Source: a bacterium (GTDB lineage: Bacteria > Sysuimicrobiota > Sysuimicrobiia > Sysuimicrobiales > Humicultoraceae). From it: DNA of 64,000 bases. The stretch spans positions 55,443-119,442 of the forward strand of contig JAVHLI010000009.1 in NCBI GenBank assembly GCA_031082185.1, read 5' to 3'. The position numbers and the translations under genes are program-made. The notes beneath the pieces are model-generated. The model ran no database searches. It was not told where the DNA came from and worked only from the letters and a program-made list of their open reading frames with translations. Positions 1 through 9,037 of the stretch are shown one piece after another (position 1 is the stretch's first letter; every line of letters begins with the position of its first letter).

Positions 1-804
1 GAGGTTTCCACGGTGTTCCAGCCCCGGACCCCGGACCTCGACCTCTTCGTCGGCATGACGACCTACGGCGGGAACCCAACCGGGCGCGTCACCCTGAGTG
101 CGCTCACGCTGGCCCAGCGCGAGGACTGGTCGCGGACGCTGGCCTACGTCCTGGATACCGGCGACGCCACCGAAGGCCGCCGCATCCGTCTCAACGTCCG
201 AAGCCGCGAGCCTAACGGCAACGTGGAGCCGGGTGGGGATTATGATCGGGTGTGCGCGCGCATAGCCGACGGCGTGCTGGCGTTACGTGACGACGACGGC
301 CGACCGCTGGTCAGCCGGGTCTATACCCGTGACGAACTGTACCGCGGGCCCCATGCCCACGAAGGCCCTGATCTGGTGGCCGTTTTCGCAGAAGGGGTCG
401 GCGGAGCCGGTCCTACGCCTGAACTGGCCGGGTACTCGTTCGACGGACCGGTGAGCGTGCGGGTGGCGAAGGGCAACTCGGGCAACCACCGGCCGGATGG
501 TATCTTCGTCGCATGGGGGGCGGGGATCGGTCCGGCCCGGCCCGCCGACGCGCGCATCGTGGACGTCTGTCCCACGGTCCTGCACCTGCTAGATGTCCCG
601 GTTCCTCCCGATACCGACGGTCGCGTGCTTGCGGAGATCATGGTGGCGGGCGGTGCCGGAGATTCTGTTGAAGCTCCGGCGAGCGGCGGCGCGCCCAGTC
701 CCGTGGCGGTCCCGCAGCAGACGCCCGAAGGCGGCGAACCCTACACCGACGACGACCGCCGAAAGGTAGAGGAGCGTTTGAGGAAGTTGGGCTACATCGA
801 GTGA
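1..804 (+). CDS. AP-superfamily phosphodiesterase, C-terminal part (5' end outside window)
   Basis: The frame is open from base 1, so the N-terminus lies upstream of the window. What is present aligns by eye with the C-terminal half of the protein at 1027-2961: shared motifs are GRVTLSALTLAQREDWSR against GRVTLESLTLDEVQDWSR, RIRLNVRSREP, a metal-site-like GNHRPDGIFVAWGAGI, IVDVCPTVLHLLDVP, and the tail VEERLRKLGYIE. Proteins of this family (type I phosphodiesterase/nucleotide pyrophosphatase, alkaline phosphatase fold) hydrolyse phosphodiesters or transfer phospho-groups; the nucleophile domain is not visible here. The glycan-gene context suggests trimming or modifying a phospho-linked glycan or lipid. 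The substrate is unknown. Confidence 0.8.
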   Translation, partial: EVSTVFQPRTPDLDLFVGMTTYGGNPTGRVTLSALTLAQREDWSRTLAYVLDTGDATEGRRIRLNVRSREPNGNVEPGGDYDRVCARIADGVLALRDDDGRPLVSRVYTRDELYRGPHAHEGPDLVAVFAEGVGGAGPTPELAGYSFDGPVSVRVAKGNSGNHRPDGIFVAWGAGIGPARPADARIVDVCPTVLHLLDVPVPPDTDGRVLAEIMVAGGAGDSVEAPASGGAPSPVAVPQQTPEGGEPYTDDDRRKVEERLRKLGYIE

Positions 805-956
805 GCCGCCGGCAAGTGCTGGTGATCGGCCTCGACGCGGCGGAGCCGGACCTGGTCTTCGACCGCTGTCGGGACGAACTGCCCGTGCTCCGCTCCAGGA
901 TGTGGCATCGAGAGTTCTCTGCGTTCTCGCCATCGCACCGCCCGATGGGATGCTAG
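801..956 (+). pseudogene. N-terminal remnant of a third AP-superfamily phosphodiesterase
   Basis: A GTG overlaps the stop of the previous gene (GTGA) and opens a 51-codon frame beginning VSRRQVLVIGLDAAEPDLVF. This is the first metal-binding motif of the family (compare VFLLGLDGATW in the next gene), followed by DELPVLR. After about 35 residues the similarity stops and the frame ends at a TAG. No catalytic Thr motif follows, and the next full gene starts 71 bases later. I read this as the start of a gene whose body was lost by deletion. Confidence 0.65.
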
Positions 957-994
957 GTGGCGGCGGGGTGCGCCGAGAAGTACTATCCCCAATC

Positions 995-1010
995 CTCCGG
1001 TACTCCGGAG
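995..1010 (+). promoter_or_regulatory. Small hairpin just upstream of the phosphodiesterase start
   Basis: CTCCGG, a four-base loop TACT, then CCGGAG form a perfect 6 bp stem ending 16 bases before the GTG start at 1027. It lies in the junction left after the gene remnant. It may affect translation or be a scar; there is no further evidence. Confidence 0.3.
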
Positions 1011-1026
1011 ATCCTCGGGGAGCGAT

Positions 1027-2961
1027 GTGATCACCGAACCCGCCGGCCGCCGTCGTGTCTTCTTGTTGGGCCTCGACGGCGCCACCTGGACACTGTTGCG
1101 GCCCTGGGTAGAGGAAGGGTATCTTCCAACCCTGGCCGGACTCATGGCCGGCGGCGCAGCCGGCGTGCTGCGCTCCACTTTGCCGCCGGTCACGCCCGTG
1201 GCCTGGACCTCGATGGTCACGGGCGTGCACCCCGGCAAGCACGGGATCTTCGGGTTCGTCAAGTCCCAGCCCGACCGGTACGCGCCCACGGTCGTCACCT
1301 CCCGCGACCGGCGCCGGCCGGCGCTCTGGAACCTGCTGGACGCGGCAGGGCTGCGCTCGATTGTCGTAGATGTACCGTTCACGTATCCGCCGGATCCGAT
1401 CAACGGGGTGATGATCGCTGGTCTGGGCACCCCCGACGTCAGCGCGGACTTCGTCCATCCCCGGCCGCTGCGCGAGGTGATCCTGCGCGAGTTCGGGACG
1501 TATCCCCTGGACATCTACTACCGCAAGAACCCCGAGGGCATGCTGGAGCAGGCCCGGCGACTGACCAACCATCGGTTCGCTCTGACCCGGTTCCTGCTGC
1601 GCGAGTTCCCTTGGGAGTTCTTCATGATGGTCCTGATGCCGCCCGACCGGATCAGCCACAATTTCTGGTGGGTGCTCGATCCCGCACATCCCCGGCACGA
1701 CCCCGCCGAGGCCGCCCGCCTGGGGCCGTTGGTGCGCGACTACTACCGACGTCTGGACGGCGCGGTCGGCGACCTGCTCGGCCGGTTGGATTCCGATACG
1801 GCATTCCTTGTCGCCTCAGATCACGGCTCCGGCCCGCTGTGCCGGACCGCTATGCTGGGCAGGTGGCTATACGGGCAAGGGCACCTGGCTGCAGGGAGCT
1901 GTCGTTTCGCCTTCGCGCCGCCCGACCACGCTCCGGGGTTTGCCACGGTCGGCGCCGGGCGCGTGCGGCAGCACGGTGCCGCAGGGATCATCATCGAGGT
2001 TGATGACCCCGAAACCCATGCAGGCGCGCTCTTCAGGATTCCGGGACTCGATCCCATGCGCCGGTACAGGGTCACGGCGCGCGTGAGAGATGCGACTCCA
2101 GGTGTTTTGCTCGAACTCGACGATCTGGCCTGCCGCGAGAACCCCATCATCGGCGGTGCCAGGCTGGCTGAGGACGCCACGGAGGTCACAACCCTGCACC
2201 AGCCGCGCGGCGACTCAATGGACCTCCTGGTTTGTCTGACGACCCACAACGGCAACCCGTCGGGCCGAGTGACGCTGGAGTCGCTGACGCTCGATGAGGT
2301 CCAGGATTGGTCGCGCACGCGGGCCTACGTGCTGGATGCCAGCGAGGCGCCCCAGTCGCAGCGCATCCGGCTCAACGTGAGGGGCCGCGAACCGCAGGGG
2401 ATTGTCGAGCCAGGTGGAGAGTACGAGTGGCTGCGGCAGGAGATCGCCGAGGGGCTTCTCAAACTGCGGGGGCCAGACGGACGGCCAGTGGTGAGGGCTG
2501 TCCACCGATGGGAAGAGGTCTACCGCGGTCCCTACGGAGAGGACGGCGGGGATCTGCTGATCATCTACGAGGACGATGTATCCGGGGCAGGTCACGATAC
2601 CCCCACCCGCATCCATGCGCTGGACGGGCCGGTCGTCCAGGACGCGTCCGGCCGCATGTCGGGAAAGCACCGCCCCGAGGGGATCTTCGTCGCCAGGGGG
2701 AACGGCATCGCCCGCGGGCAGGCGCTGTCCCTGGACATCGTGGACATATGCCCGCTCGTCCTGACCCTGCTCGGCGTGCAGGCGCTGGATGATCTCGACG
2801 GCCGGATCCCGCCCGGGATGCTGTCCGCCGCTCAGGCCCCGGACGCCGCGCCATCGGCGGCCGTTCCGCAGGCCGCCGCCCCAGAGGTCAACGACGCATA
2901 CAGCAACGAGGACCGCCTGAAGGTCGAGGAACGCCTCCGGCGGCTGGGATACATCGAATGA
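1027..2961 (+). CDS. Alkaline-phosphatase-superfamily phosphodiesterase with an inserted domain
   Basis: A 644-residue metalloenzyme. Family signatures are VFLLGLDGATW near residue 11 (first metal Asp), TPVAWTSMVTG near 58 (the Thr is the likely nucleophile), MPPDRISHNFWW near 205, FLVASDHGSG near 260, and GKHRPEGIFVARGNGI near 550. Residues about 290-430 do not look like the catalytic core and resemble a beta-sandwich carbohydrate-binding insert (ITVxLxSLTL-like strands); this is inference. The C-terminal end VEERLRRLGYIE is typical of the family. The GTG start sits after a GGGGAG. It overlaps the next gene by ATGA, so the two are translationally coupled. There is no signal peptide, so it probably acts on cytoplasmic or membrane-face substrates such as nucleotide- or lipid-linked glycans. 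Confidence 0.85.
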   Translation: MITEPAGRRRVFLLGLDGATWTLLRPWVEEGYLPTLAGLMAGGAAGVLRSTLPPVTPVAWTSMVTGVHPGKHGIFGFVKSQPDRYAPTVVTSRDRRRPALWNLLDAAGLRSIVVDVPFTYPPDPINGVMIAGLGTPDVSADFVHPRPLREVILREFGTYPLDIYYRKNPEGMLEQARRLTNHRFALTRFLLREFPWEFFMMVLMPPDRISHNFWWVLDPAHPRHDPAEAARLGPLVRDYYRRLDGAVGDLLGRLDSDTAFLVASDHGSGPLCRTAMLGRWLYGQGHLAAGSCRFAFAPPDHAPGFATVGAGRVRQHGAAGIIIEVDDPETHAGALFRIPGLDPMRRYRVTARVRDATPGVLLELDDLACRENPIIGGARLAEDATEVTTLHQPRGDSMDLLVCLTTHNGNPSGRVTLESLTLDEVQDWSRTRAYVLDASEAPQSQRIRLNVRGREPQGIVEPGGEYEWLRQEIAEGLLKLRGPDGRPVVRAVHRWEEVYRGPYGEDGGDLLIIYEDDVSGAGHDTPTRIHALDGPVVQDASGRMSGKHRPEGIFVARGNGIARGQALSLDIVDICPLVLTLLGVQALDDLDGRIPPGMLSAAQAPDAAPSAAVPQAAAPEVNDAYSNEDRLKVEERLRRLGYIE

Positions 2962-5900
2962 CGGCCGCGCCCTCCGCCAGCGTCGTCATCCTCAACTTCA
3001 ACGGCCGCGAACACCTGCCCGACTGCCTGGGCTCGCTGGTTGGCCTCGACTACCCGCGCGATCGCCTGGAGATCCTGGTCGTGGACAACGGGTCCACCGA
3101 TGGGTCAGTAGAATGGGTGCGCCAGCACCACCCAGATGTGCGCGTTGTGGAGCTGGGTGCCAACCTCGGCTTCGCCGAGGGGAACAACCGGGGTGCCACC
3201 GAGGCCCGGGGCGAGTTCCTGGTCTTCCTGAACACAGACACCAGGGTCACCCCCGGCTGGCTGCACGCGCTGGTGGCGCCCCTGGCAGGAGGCGATTCGG
3301 ACATCGCCGCCACTGCCTCGAAGATGCTCGACTGGGAAGGCGCGCACCTCGACTTCCCGGTGTACGCCACCCTCCTGGGCATGCCGTATGCCTCGCGGGA
3401 GGCCCGCCGGCACCGCCGGCCGGAGGACTATGCGCGACCGGGTGCGCTGCTGTTCCCCTCTGGCGGCGCTATGGCGGTCCGGCGCGATGTCTTCCTAGAC
3501 GCGGGTGGGTTCGACGCGGACTTCTTCATGTACCACGAGGATGTTGACCTGGGATGGCGCCTCTGGCTCCTGGGGTACCGCGTAGAGTATGTTCCCGATG
3601 CCGTCGTGTACCACAGGCTGGGCGGATCCTCGCGCGGTGACCCGGCGCAGTTGTACTTCCTCAATGAGCGGAACGCCCTGTTCACCGTGATCAAGAACAC
3701 CGGAGACGAACGGCTGGCCCGACTGCTTCCGCTGCTCCTGTTGTGGCTGGTCGAGCGGACCGGACTGTACCTGCGCCTGGATCCCGCGAAATACCGTCCG
3801 GGCAACGACCCGTCCACGCGGATTGAGTCGCAGGCGGTGCCGCCAGGATCGCTGGCCGGGATCGCGGCCGTGATGGACATGATCAGACACCTCCCGCGCC
3901 TGATCGAGAAGCGGGCCGCGGTCCAGGCGCGCCGGGTCCGTACCGACGAGGAGATCGCCGCGCTCCTCGACCTGCCCCGCGAGGTCTTCGTGCAGATGAT
4001 GCTCGGGGCGGACGTGGACTTCACGCCGACCGTCCGCCTGCTCGATGAGTTCGGACTGGCCGCGGGTGAAACGTCGCTCTTTGGGCGGCGGCTGCGCGAT
4101 CTCGGCATGGCGCTGCCAGTCGGAGACCCCGCGGCGGGCACCAGGTTAATGGAATGCCTGCTGTACCTGGCTGACCACACAGCCGAGGAGACGAAGGCGA
4201 CATTCGGGTCCGGTGTGCTGCAAGCGCTTGTGCAACGCACAGGGATCCCGACGCGGGACCTACAGATGCTCGCGCGCGTCCTCGTCGTCACGGGGTCGCG
4301 GATGCTCGCGGGCATCGGCCCGGAACAGGGTATGGCCGCGATCGAACAGGGCCAGGAAGGCCCGTCCGGCGCCCTGCTCGGCCTGATGCGGGAGGCGCTC
4401 TGGCGTGACGCGGTGTTCTACCGGGAGGAGCTTGCCAAGCGGACCGACCAGCTCGTCGGGGTGCTACGCGACGCGCAGGCGCGTCTTGAGGATCAGGCGG
4501 CCCGGGAGGCCGCATGGCGCGGACGGGAGGAATCCTGGGCGGCAGAGCGGACCGCGCTGCAGGCCGCGAAGGGGGCCGCCCACGCCGCCTGGGAGCGCGC
4601 CGAGGCTTCGCTGCAGCAGGTGCTGCGGTCAAGGTGGTACCGGCTCGGGCATCTGCTGGCCGTCTCCTGGAGGCTGGCGACGCACCCGAGGTACGTGGCT
4701 GCCAGGATCCAGAACCAGGTCTGGCACTGGGGGCGCACCCTGCTCCCAACGTCGGTCAAGCGGTGGGTCAAGCGGGCGGTCCTGAGGCAGCCGCAGGATG
4801 CCTGGGGGACGCCGGTGGTCTTGCCCATCGGGAGCGGGTCAGCCGCGGCGGCCGCCCCCCCGACTCCGGCTCCGCCGGTTCCCACCCATGCTGGACCGCC
4901 GCTTGTGGTGGGCGCCCCGCTTCCGAGGCGGGCCGGGTACGATCTGATCGTCTTCGCGGTGATCGACTGGCAGTTCCGGTTCCAGCGCCCCCAGCAGCTC
5001 GCGTGTCAGTTCGCCGCCGACGGGCACCGGGTCTTCTATGTGAGCATCACGTTCGACGACGCCCCGGACGGACGAGCGGAACAAGGCCCGCGCATTACCT
5101 CCCTCCGGCCCGATGTTTATGAGCTGCGCCTGCGCGGGCCATCCACGCTGAGCGTCTACCGCGACCGCCTGAAGGGGGGGGTCCTCGAAGGCTTCGTCGC
5201 GGCCTTCGAGCGGCTCCGGGAGGAGCAGGGGATCGCGGATGCGGTCAGCCTCGTTGATCTCCCGTTCTGGGGCCCGTTGGCCACGCGCCTGCGGGAGCGT
5301 TTCGGATGGAAGATGATCTACGACTGCATGGACCGTCACGGTGGCTTCTCGACCAACGACACGTCCATGCTCGCCGATGAGGTGACCCTGGTCCGGGAGA
5401 GCGATCTCGTGGTGGCGACCTCGCGGGCGCTCTACGAGGAGCAGCGGGCGCACAACGCGAGGTGCCTCCTCGTGCCGAACGCGGCAGACTTCGTGCACTT
5501 CAGCGTCCTTGTCGGTGAAGCCCCGGCCTGGCTCCAGAACCTGCGCCGGCCTGTGATCGGTTACTATGGCGCGATCGCCGACTGGTTCGACACTGCGCTC
5601 GTGGGCGACCTGGCCCGCCTTCGGCCCCAGTGGACGTTCGTGCTGGTCGGCAGCACCTTCACCGCGGACCTGCGGCCGCTGGAGGGGCTGCACAACGTCC
5701 ACCTCCCCGGGGAGCAGCCCTACGCCAAACTCCCGGCCTTCCTACACTCGTTTGACGCATGCCTCATCCCGTTCAAACGGCTCCCCCTCACCGAGGCGAC
5801 GAACCCTGTGAAGTTCTACGAGTATCTGAGCGCGGGGAAGCCCGTCATCGTCACGCCGCTGCCGGAACTTGAAGAATACGAGGCGGAAGGCCTGGTTTCT

Positions 5901-6821
5901 TTCGCCGGGACGGCGCCGGAGTTCGCCGATCAAATCGAGCGGGCGCTGGCCACGGATTCGCCTGATGCCATCGGGCGTCGGATGCGGTTCGCCGGGCAGC
6001 ACACCTGGGGCGCGCGTTACCTGCAACTGCAGGAAGCGATCCGCCGGCTCCATCCCAGGGCGAGTATCATCATTCCCACCCACAACAACCTGCACCTGAC
6101 CCGGTTGTGCCTCGGCGCGATCCTTCGCAACACTTCGTGGCCCAACTACGAGATCATCATCGTGGATAACGCCTCGTCCGACGAGACGTCGGCCTATCTG
6201 CGGGACCTGGAGGGCCGGCACGACAACGTGCGCTGCATCTTCAACGAACGGAACGAGGGGTTCGCGCGGGCCAACAACCAGGGCATCGCGGCCGGGACCG
6301 GAGACTACCTGGTGCTGCTCAACAACGACACAATGGTCACCCGCGGATGGCTGACCGCAATGATCCGGTACCTGGAGGCGCACCCGGATGCCGGCATGAT
6401 CGGGCCGGCCACCAACCTAGCGGGCAACGAGGCCAGGATCGTCGTGGACTACACCAACGCGGACGAGATGGAGGCGTTCGCCGAGCGGTATGTCCGCGAG
6501 CACGTCGGGGAGGTGCTGGAGCCTGCCATGCTGGGGTTCTTCTGCGTGGTGATCCCGCGCCGCGTGCTAGACCAGGTGGGCCTGCTGGACGAGCGGTTTG
6601 GGATTGGGATGTTCGAGGACGACGACTACTCTCGCCGGGTGCGGCAGGCCGGGTACCGGTTGGTGTGTACCGACGGCGCGTTCGTGCACCACTTCCACAG
6701 CGCGACGATGCGGCGGTTCAGCGAGCAGGAGTACCTGCGCATGTTCGAGACCAACCGGGCGAAGTTCGAGCAAAAATGGGGGGTGCGCTGGGCTCCTCAC
6801 CGCTATCGCTGGCAGCGGTGA
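2958..6821 (+). CDS. Triple-domain glycosyltransferase (GT2 - coiled coil - GT4-like - GT2)
   Basis: A 1287-residue protein with three putative sugar-transfer modules. Residues ~5-245 are a rhamnosyltransferase-like GT2 domain: SVVILNFNGREHL, VVDNGSTDGS, NTDTRVT (DxD-like), FFMYHEDVDLGWRLWLLGYR. Residues ~310-640 are helical, with an Ala/Glu/Arg-rich coiled coil about 490-560 and a Pro/Ala linker. Residues ~660-1030 are a GT4/GT-B-like module: IDWQFRFQRPQQLA, VIGYYGAIADWFD, and NPVKFYEYLSAGKPVIV, where the donor-binding Glu sits. Residues ~1035-1287 are a second GT2 domain: ASIIIPTHNN, VDNASSDET, LLNNDTMVT, FEDDDYSRRVRQAGY. It likely builds a repeating glycan on the cytoplasmic face. It starts inside the stop of the phosphodiesterase (ATGA). 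Donors and linkages cannot be read from sequence. Confidence 0.88.
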   Translation: MTAAPSASVVILNFNGREHLPDCLGSLVGLDYPRDRLEILVVDNGSTDGSVEWVRQHHPDVRVVELGANLGFAEGNNRGATEARGEFLVFLNTDTRVTPGWLHALVAPLAGGDSDIAATASKMLDWEGAHLDFPVYATLLGMPYASREARRHRRPEDYARPGALLFPSGGAMAVRRDVFLDAGGFDADFFMYHEDVDLGWRLWLLGYRVEYVPDAVVYHRLGGSSRGDPAQLYFLNERNALFTVIKNTGDERLARLLPLLLLWLVERTGLYLRLDPAKYRPGNDPSTRIESQAVPPGSLAGIAAVMDMIRHLPRLIEKRAAVQARRVRTDEEIAALLDLPREVFVQMMLGADVDFTPTVRLLDEFGLAAGETSLFGRRLRDLGMALPVGDPAAGTRLMECLLYLADHTAEETKATFGSGVLQALVQRTGIPTRDLQMLARVLVVTGSRMLAGIGPEQGMAAIEQGQEGPSGALLGLMREALWRDAVFYREELAKRTDQLVGVLRDAQARLEDQAAREAAWRGREESWAAERTALQAAKGAAHAAWERAEASLQQVLRSRWYRLGHLLAVSWRLATHPRYVAARIQNQVWHWGRTLLPTSVKRWVKRAVLRQPQDAWGTPVVLPIGSGSAAAAAPPTPAPPVPTHAGPPLVVGAPLPRRAGYDLIVFAVIDWQFRFQRPQQLACQFAADGHRVFYVSITFDDAPDGRAEQGPRITSLRPDVYELRLRGPSTLSVYRDRLKGGVLEGFVAAFERLREEQGIADAVSLVDLPFWGPLATRLRERFGWKMIYDCMDRHGGFSTNDTSMLADEVTLVRESDLVVATSRALYEEQRAHNARCLLVPNAADFVHFSVLVGEAPAWLQNLRRPVIGYYGAIADWFDTALVGDLARLRPQWTFVLVGSTFTADLRPLEGLHNVHLPGEQPYAKLPAFLHSFDACLIPFKRLPLTEATNPVKFYEYLSAGKPVIVTPLPELEEYEAEGLVSFAGTAPEFADQIERALATDSPDAIGRRMRFAGQHTWGARYLQLQEAIRRLHPRASIIIPTHNNLHLTRLCLGAILRNTSWPNYEIIIVDNASSDETSAYLRDLEGRHDNVRCIFNERNEGFARANNQGIAAGTGDYLVLLNNDTMVTRGWLTAMIRYLEAHPDAGMIGPATNLAGNEARIVVDYTNADEMEAFAERYVREHVGEVLEPAMLGFFCVVIPRRVLDQVGLLDERFGIGMFEDDDYSRRVRQAGYRLVCTDGAFVHHFHSATMRRFSEQEYLRMFETNRAKFEQKWGVRWAPHRYRWQR

Positions 6822-6839
6822 TCCAGGTTCAGCTTGGGA

Positions 6840-7994
6840 CTACCACCACCGCCGGGGAATACCCTTCAGGGCCGCTGCCGCCATGCCCTCGCGGATCCGT
6901 TCCTCGAGGATCTCCTTGATCGTCCGGTCCAGATCTGAGTTCCCCAGGCGGTTCACGATCTCGATGTATCTTGTCTGTACCCTGTGTGTCTCCAGCCGGA
7001 GGCGGCGGAGCAGAGAAAGATCCAGGGATGCCGGCAGCGTCGGGCAACGCCCGAGTAACCCCGCCGCCTGCAGGCAGATCAGGGTCCTGACGCACTTCTC
7101 GCACTGGCCGCAGTTGTAGGCACCGTCGGGGTTCTCCCAGCACACGCGCAGTTGGTCCAGCGCGGCCGGCCAGCGCCCGATGAGTCGGAGCTTCTCGATC
7201 CGCGTAGCCTCGGCCCCGTCGTGGCGGAACCTCAGCCGTTCCGTGGACCAGAGCGGATCGAGGAGAGCGTGTGACCCCCACGGGTAGATGCGCGCGTAGG
7301 TCTGGTCTCCGGCGAAGTAGATGGGGTCAAGGAGACCCTCCAGGGCGAGGCCGATGCTGGCCATTGCCGCTCCATGGTAAATTCTGCCCCACGCCAGCCG
7401 GCCGTCGCTGAGGTCGCGGATGTTGGTCGCAACAGGGACGAGTCTCTTGCGGAACGCCCTTGCCGTCGCTGCGGTTCGTGGGAAGACCTCGCCGATCAAC
7501 TCAGCCTTCGGCCCGCGAAGGGGGATGTCGAAACCGCGCACGATGATCAGATCATTGACTGCCGGTCCGGTGCGGGCTCCTTCATCCTCGTGTTTGAGCA
7601 GCGTGTACCATGAGTCCACGCCCAGCGTGAAGAACAGCCCGGCGCGCGGCGGTCCGGCTCTCGGTGGCGTCAACTCGGTGCGGAGAGGGGCCTCAACCGG
7701 GACAGGGGACAGCCGGCCGTCCCAGAAGTGGTAGATCGTCTGAATCTCACGCGCGGCGCGAAGGAGTCTGGGCGAAACCGCGGCGTGTATTGTCAGCGGC
7801 TCTCCGGCTCTCATAGCCGGGGCCAGCAGCGCCGCCAGGAACGGGTCGCCGTTCTCCGGATCAAGGAACGGTTTGAGCGCGGCCGGGAAGCGGTACCAGA
7901 GAAGGAACGGCTGCTCCAGCATGCTGCTCTGGACCAGCGCCCGGAGCTCCACCTCGTCCCCGGCGTCTGCTAACTCGATGCGCGTCACCAGCAC
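6840..7994 (-). CDS. QueC-like PP-loop family protein of unknown function
   Basis: A 384-residue protein, GTG start, last gene of a three-gene minus-strand operon and convergent with the large glycosyltransferase 18 bases away. Residues ~140-160 carry LFFTLGVDSWYTLL, which sits where PP-loop ATP-pyrophosphatases have SGGxDS; the Ser-Gly-Gly is changed to Thr-Leu-Gly while Val-Asp-Ser is kept. Further on are RIYHGAAMASIGLALE and YPWGSHALLDPLWSTE. Near the C-terminus NCGQCEKC, with a Cys ten residues before, matches the zinc site of QueC (7-cyano-7-deazaguanine synthase). No queuosine genes are nearby. Its place beside sugar genes suggests amidation or adenylation of a glycan precursor, or loss of ATP use. 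Function is not established. Confidence 0.6.
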   Translation of the reverse strand: MLVTRIELADAGDEVELRALVQSSMLEQPFLLWYRFPAALKPFLDPENGDPFLAALLAPAMRAGEPLTIHAAVSPRLLRAAREIQTIYHFWDGRLSPVPVEAPLRTELTPPRAGPPRAGLFFTLGVDSWYTLLKHEDEGARTGPAVNDLIIVRGFDIPLRGPKAELIGEVFPRTAATARAFRKRLVPVATNIRDLSDGRLAWGRIYHGAAMASIGLALEGLLDPIYFAGDQTYARIYPWGSHALLDPLWSTERLRFRHDGAEATRIEKLRLIGRWPAALDQLRVCWENPDGAYNCGQCEKCVRTLICLQAAGLLGRCPTLPASLDLSLLRRLRLETHRVQTRYIEIVNRLGNSDLDRTIKEILEERIREGMAAAALKGIPRRWW

Positions 7995-8008
7995 CTCGTG
8001 ATCACCCC

Positions 8009-9037
8009 TCAGCGCCGCGGAGCCGGCGCCCAGCCGCCGACTGGCCCAGAGGCCAGAGTTCTCGCCTTCGCGAGCGCTTCCTCGGGCGAGTTGGCCCAGT
8101 GCGTCAACGCGCAGCCCTGCGTCCAGGTCTCATGGAATGCCTTGAGCTTCCCGAAGCGGGTGTCCAGGAGCACGTGCGGAATGCCCAACAGCAGGCAGAG
8201 GATGTGTCCGTGCAGCCGGTCTGTGATCACGACCCTGCCCCTGGAGAGCGTCCTGCACCCCCGCTCGAGCCGATGCCCCGCGATGAGATCGAACAGCCAG
8301 GCCTGGAGTGCCCACGCCGGTCCAACCGAACGCCCCCTGCGGGCTGTCTGCCGCGTAGTGAGGCGCGCCGCAGCCACCAGCCTCGAGGCCTGATCGCACC
8401 GCCAGTCCAGCCGTTCTACCCCCGGCTCCTCGATTCCGGGCAACGCCCCTCGAGTCTCCTTGTCGCTTCGTGCCAGCAGCAGCACGTCCACCTCTGGTTG
8501 CGCGGGTCGTCTGAGGTTGCCCAGGACGAGCGCCATGTCAGGGCAGAGCAGGCTCGTGGCCCGGAACTCGCTCCGCGCCAGATCGAGGCTCCGCCTGTCC
8601 CGCACCAGGAGCACGAGGTTGGGATGGGCGTCGAAGACAGCCCGGGCGCGCCGGAGGTTCTCCGAATCCTGGAAGGTGATCGTCTGCGGCAACTGGACGA
8701 TCCTGCGGTCGGGGAAGTCCGCGATCACCCTCTCGCGGAACCGCTGGTGGTGCGGCCATAGATCCCCGAGATTCCCCCCTCCTTGCAGGAGGATGACTCC
8801 GTCCGCAACCCGGGCAGCCAGCAACTCCCGGTCATAGGTCTCGATGGTGCATCCGTAGGCGGTGCGGATGCCCGACCGGCGCAGCCACCTTCTCTCCCCC
8901 AGCCAGATCGCGCTGTCGCCCACGTTGCCGTAGTCCGGAAACTCGACTAGCGCGCACGCGGCGCCGTCAGGGATCAGCGGCCGGAGGACCTCGTCAATCC
9001 GGCGACACAGCGAAGCCACTGGTGAGACGCTGCTCAT
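8009..9037 (-). CDS. Polysaccharide pyruvyl transferase family protein
   Basis: A 342-residue enzyme of the CsaB/PssK-like family that transfers pyruvate from phosphoenolpyruvate to form a ketal on a sugar of an exopolysaccharide or wall polymer. Visible motifs are FPDYGNVGDSAIWLGE near the N-terminus, ILLQGGGNLGDLWPHHQRFR (substrate loop), IVQLPQTITF, LLVRDRRSLDLA, LLCPDMALVLG, and VVITDRLHGHILCLLLGIPH near the C-terminus, with the conserved Arg-Leu-His. The ATG at 9037 overlaps the stop of the upstream GT2 (ATGA). The frame is open further upstream inside that gene, but the family N-terminus fits this ATG. The next gene starts 14 bases later. Confidence 0.87.
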   Translation of the reverse strand: MSSVSPVASLCRRIDEVLRPLIPDGAACALVEFPDYGNVGDSAIWLGERRWLRRSGIRTAYGCTIETYDRELLAARVADGVILLQGGGNLGDLWPHHQRFRERVIADFPDRRIVQLPQTITFQDSENLRRARAVFDAHPNLVLLVRDRRSLDLARSEFRATSLLCPDMALVLGNLRRPAQPEVDVLLLARSDKETRGALPGIEEPGVERLDWRCDQASRLVAAARLTTRQTARRGRSVGPAWALQAWLFDLIAGHRLERGCRTLSRGRVVITDRLHGHILCLLLGIPHVLLDTRFGKLKAFHETWTQGCALTHWANSPEEALAKARTLASGPVGGWAPAPRR

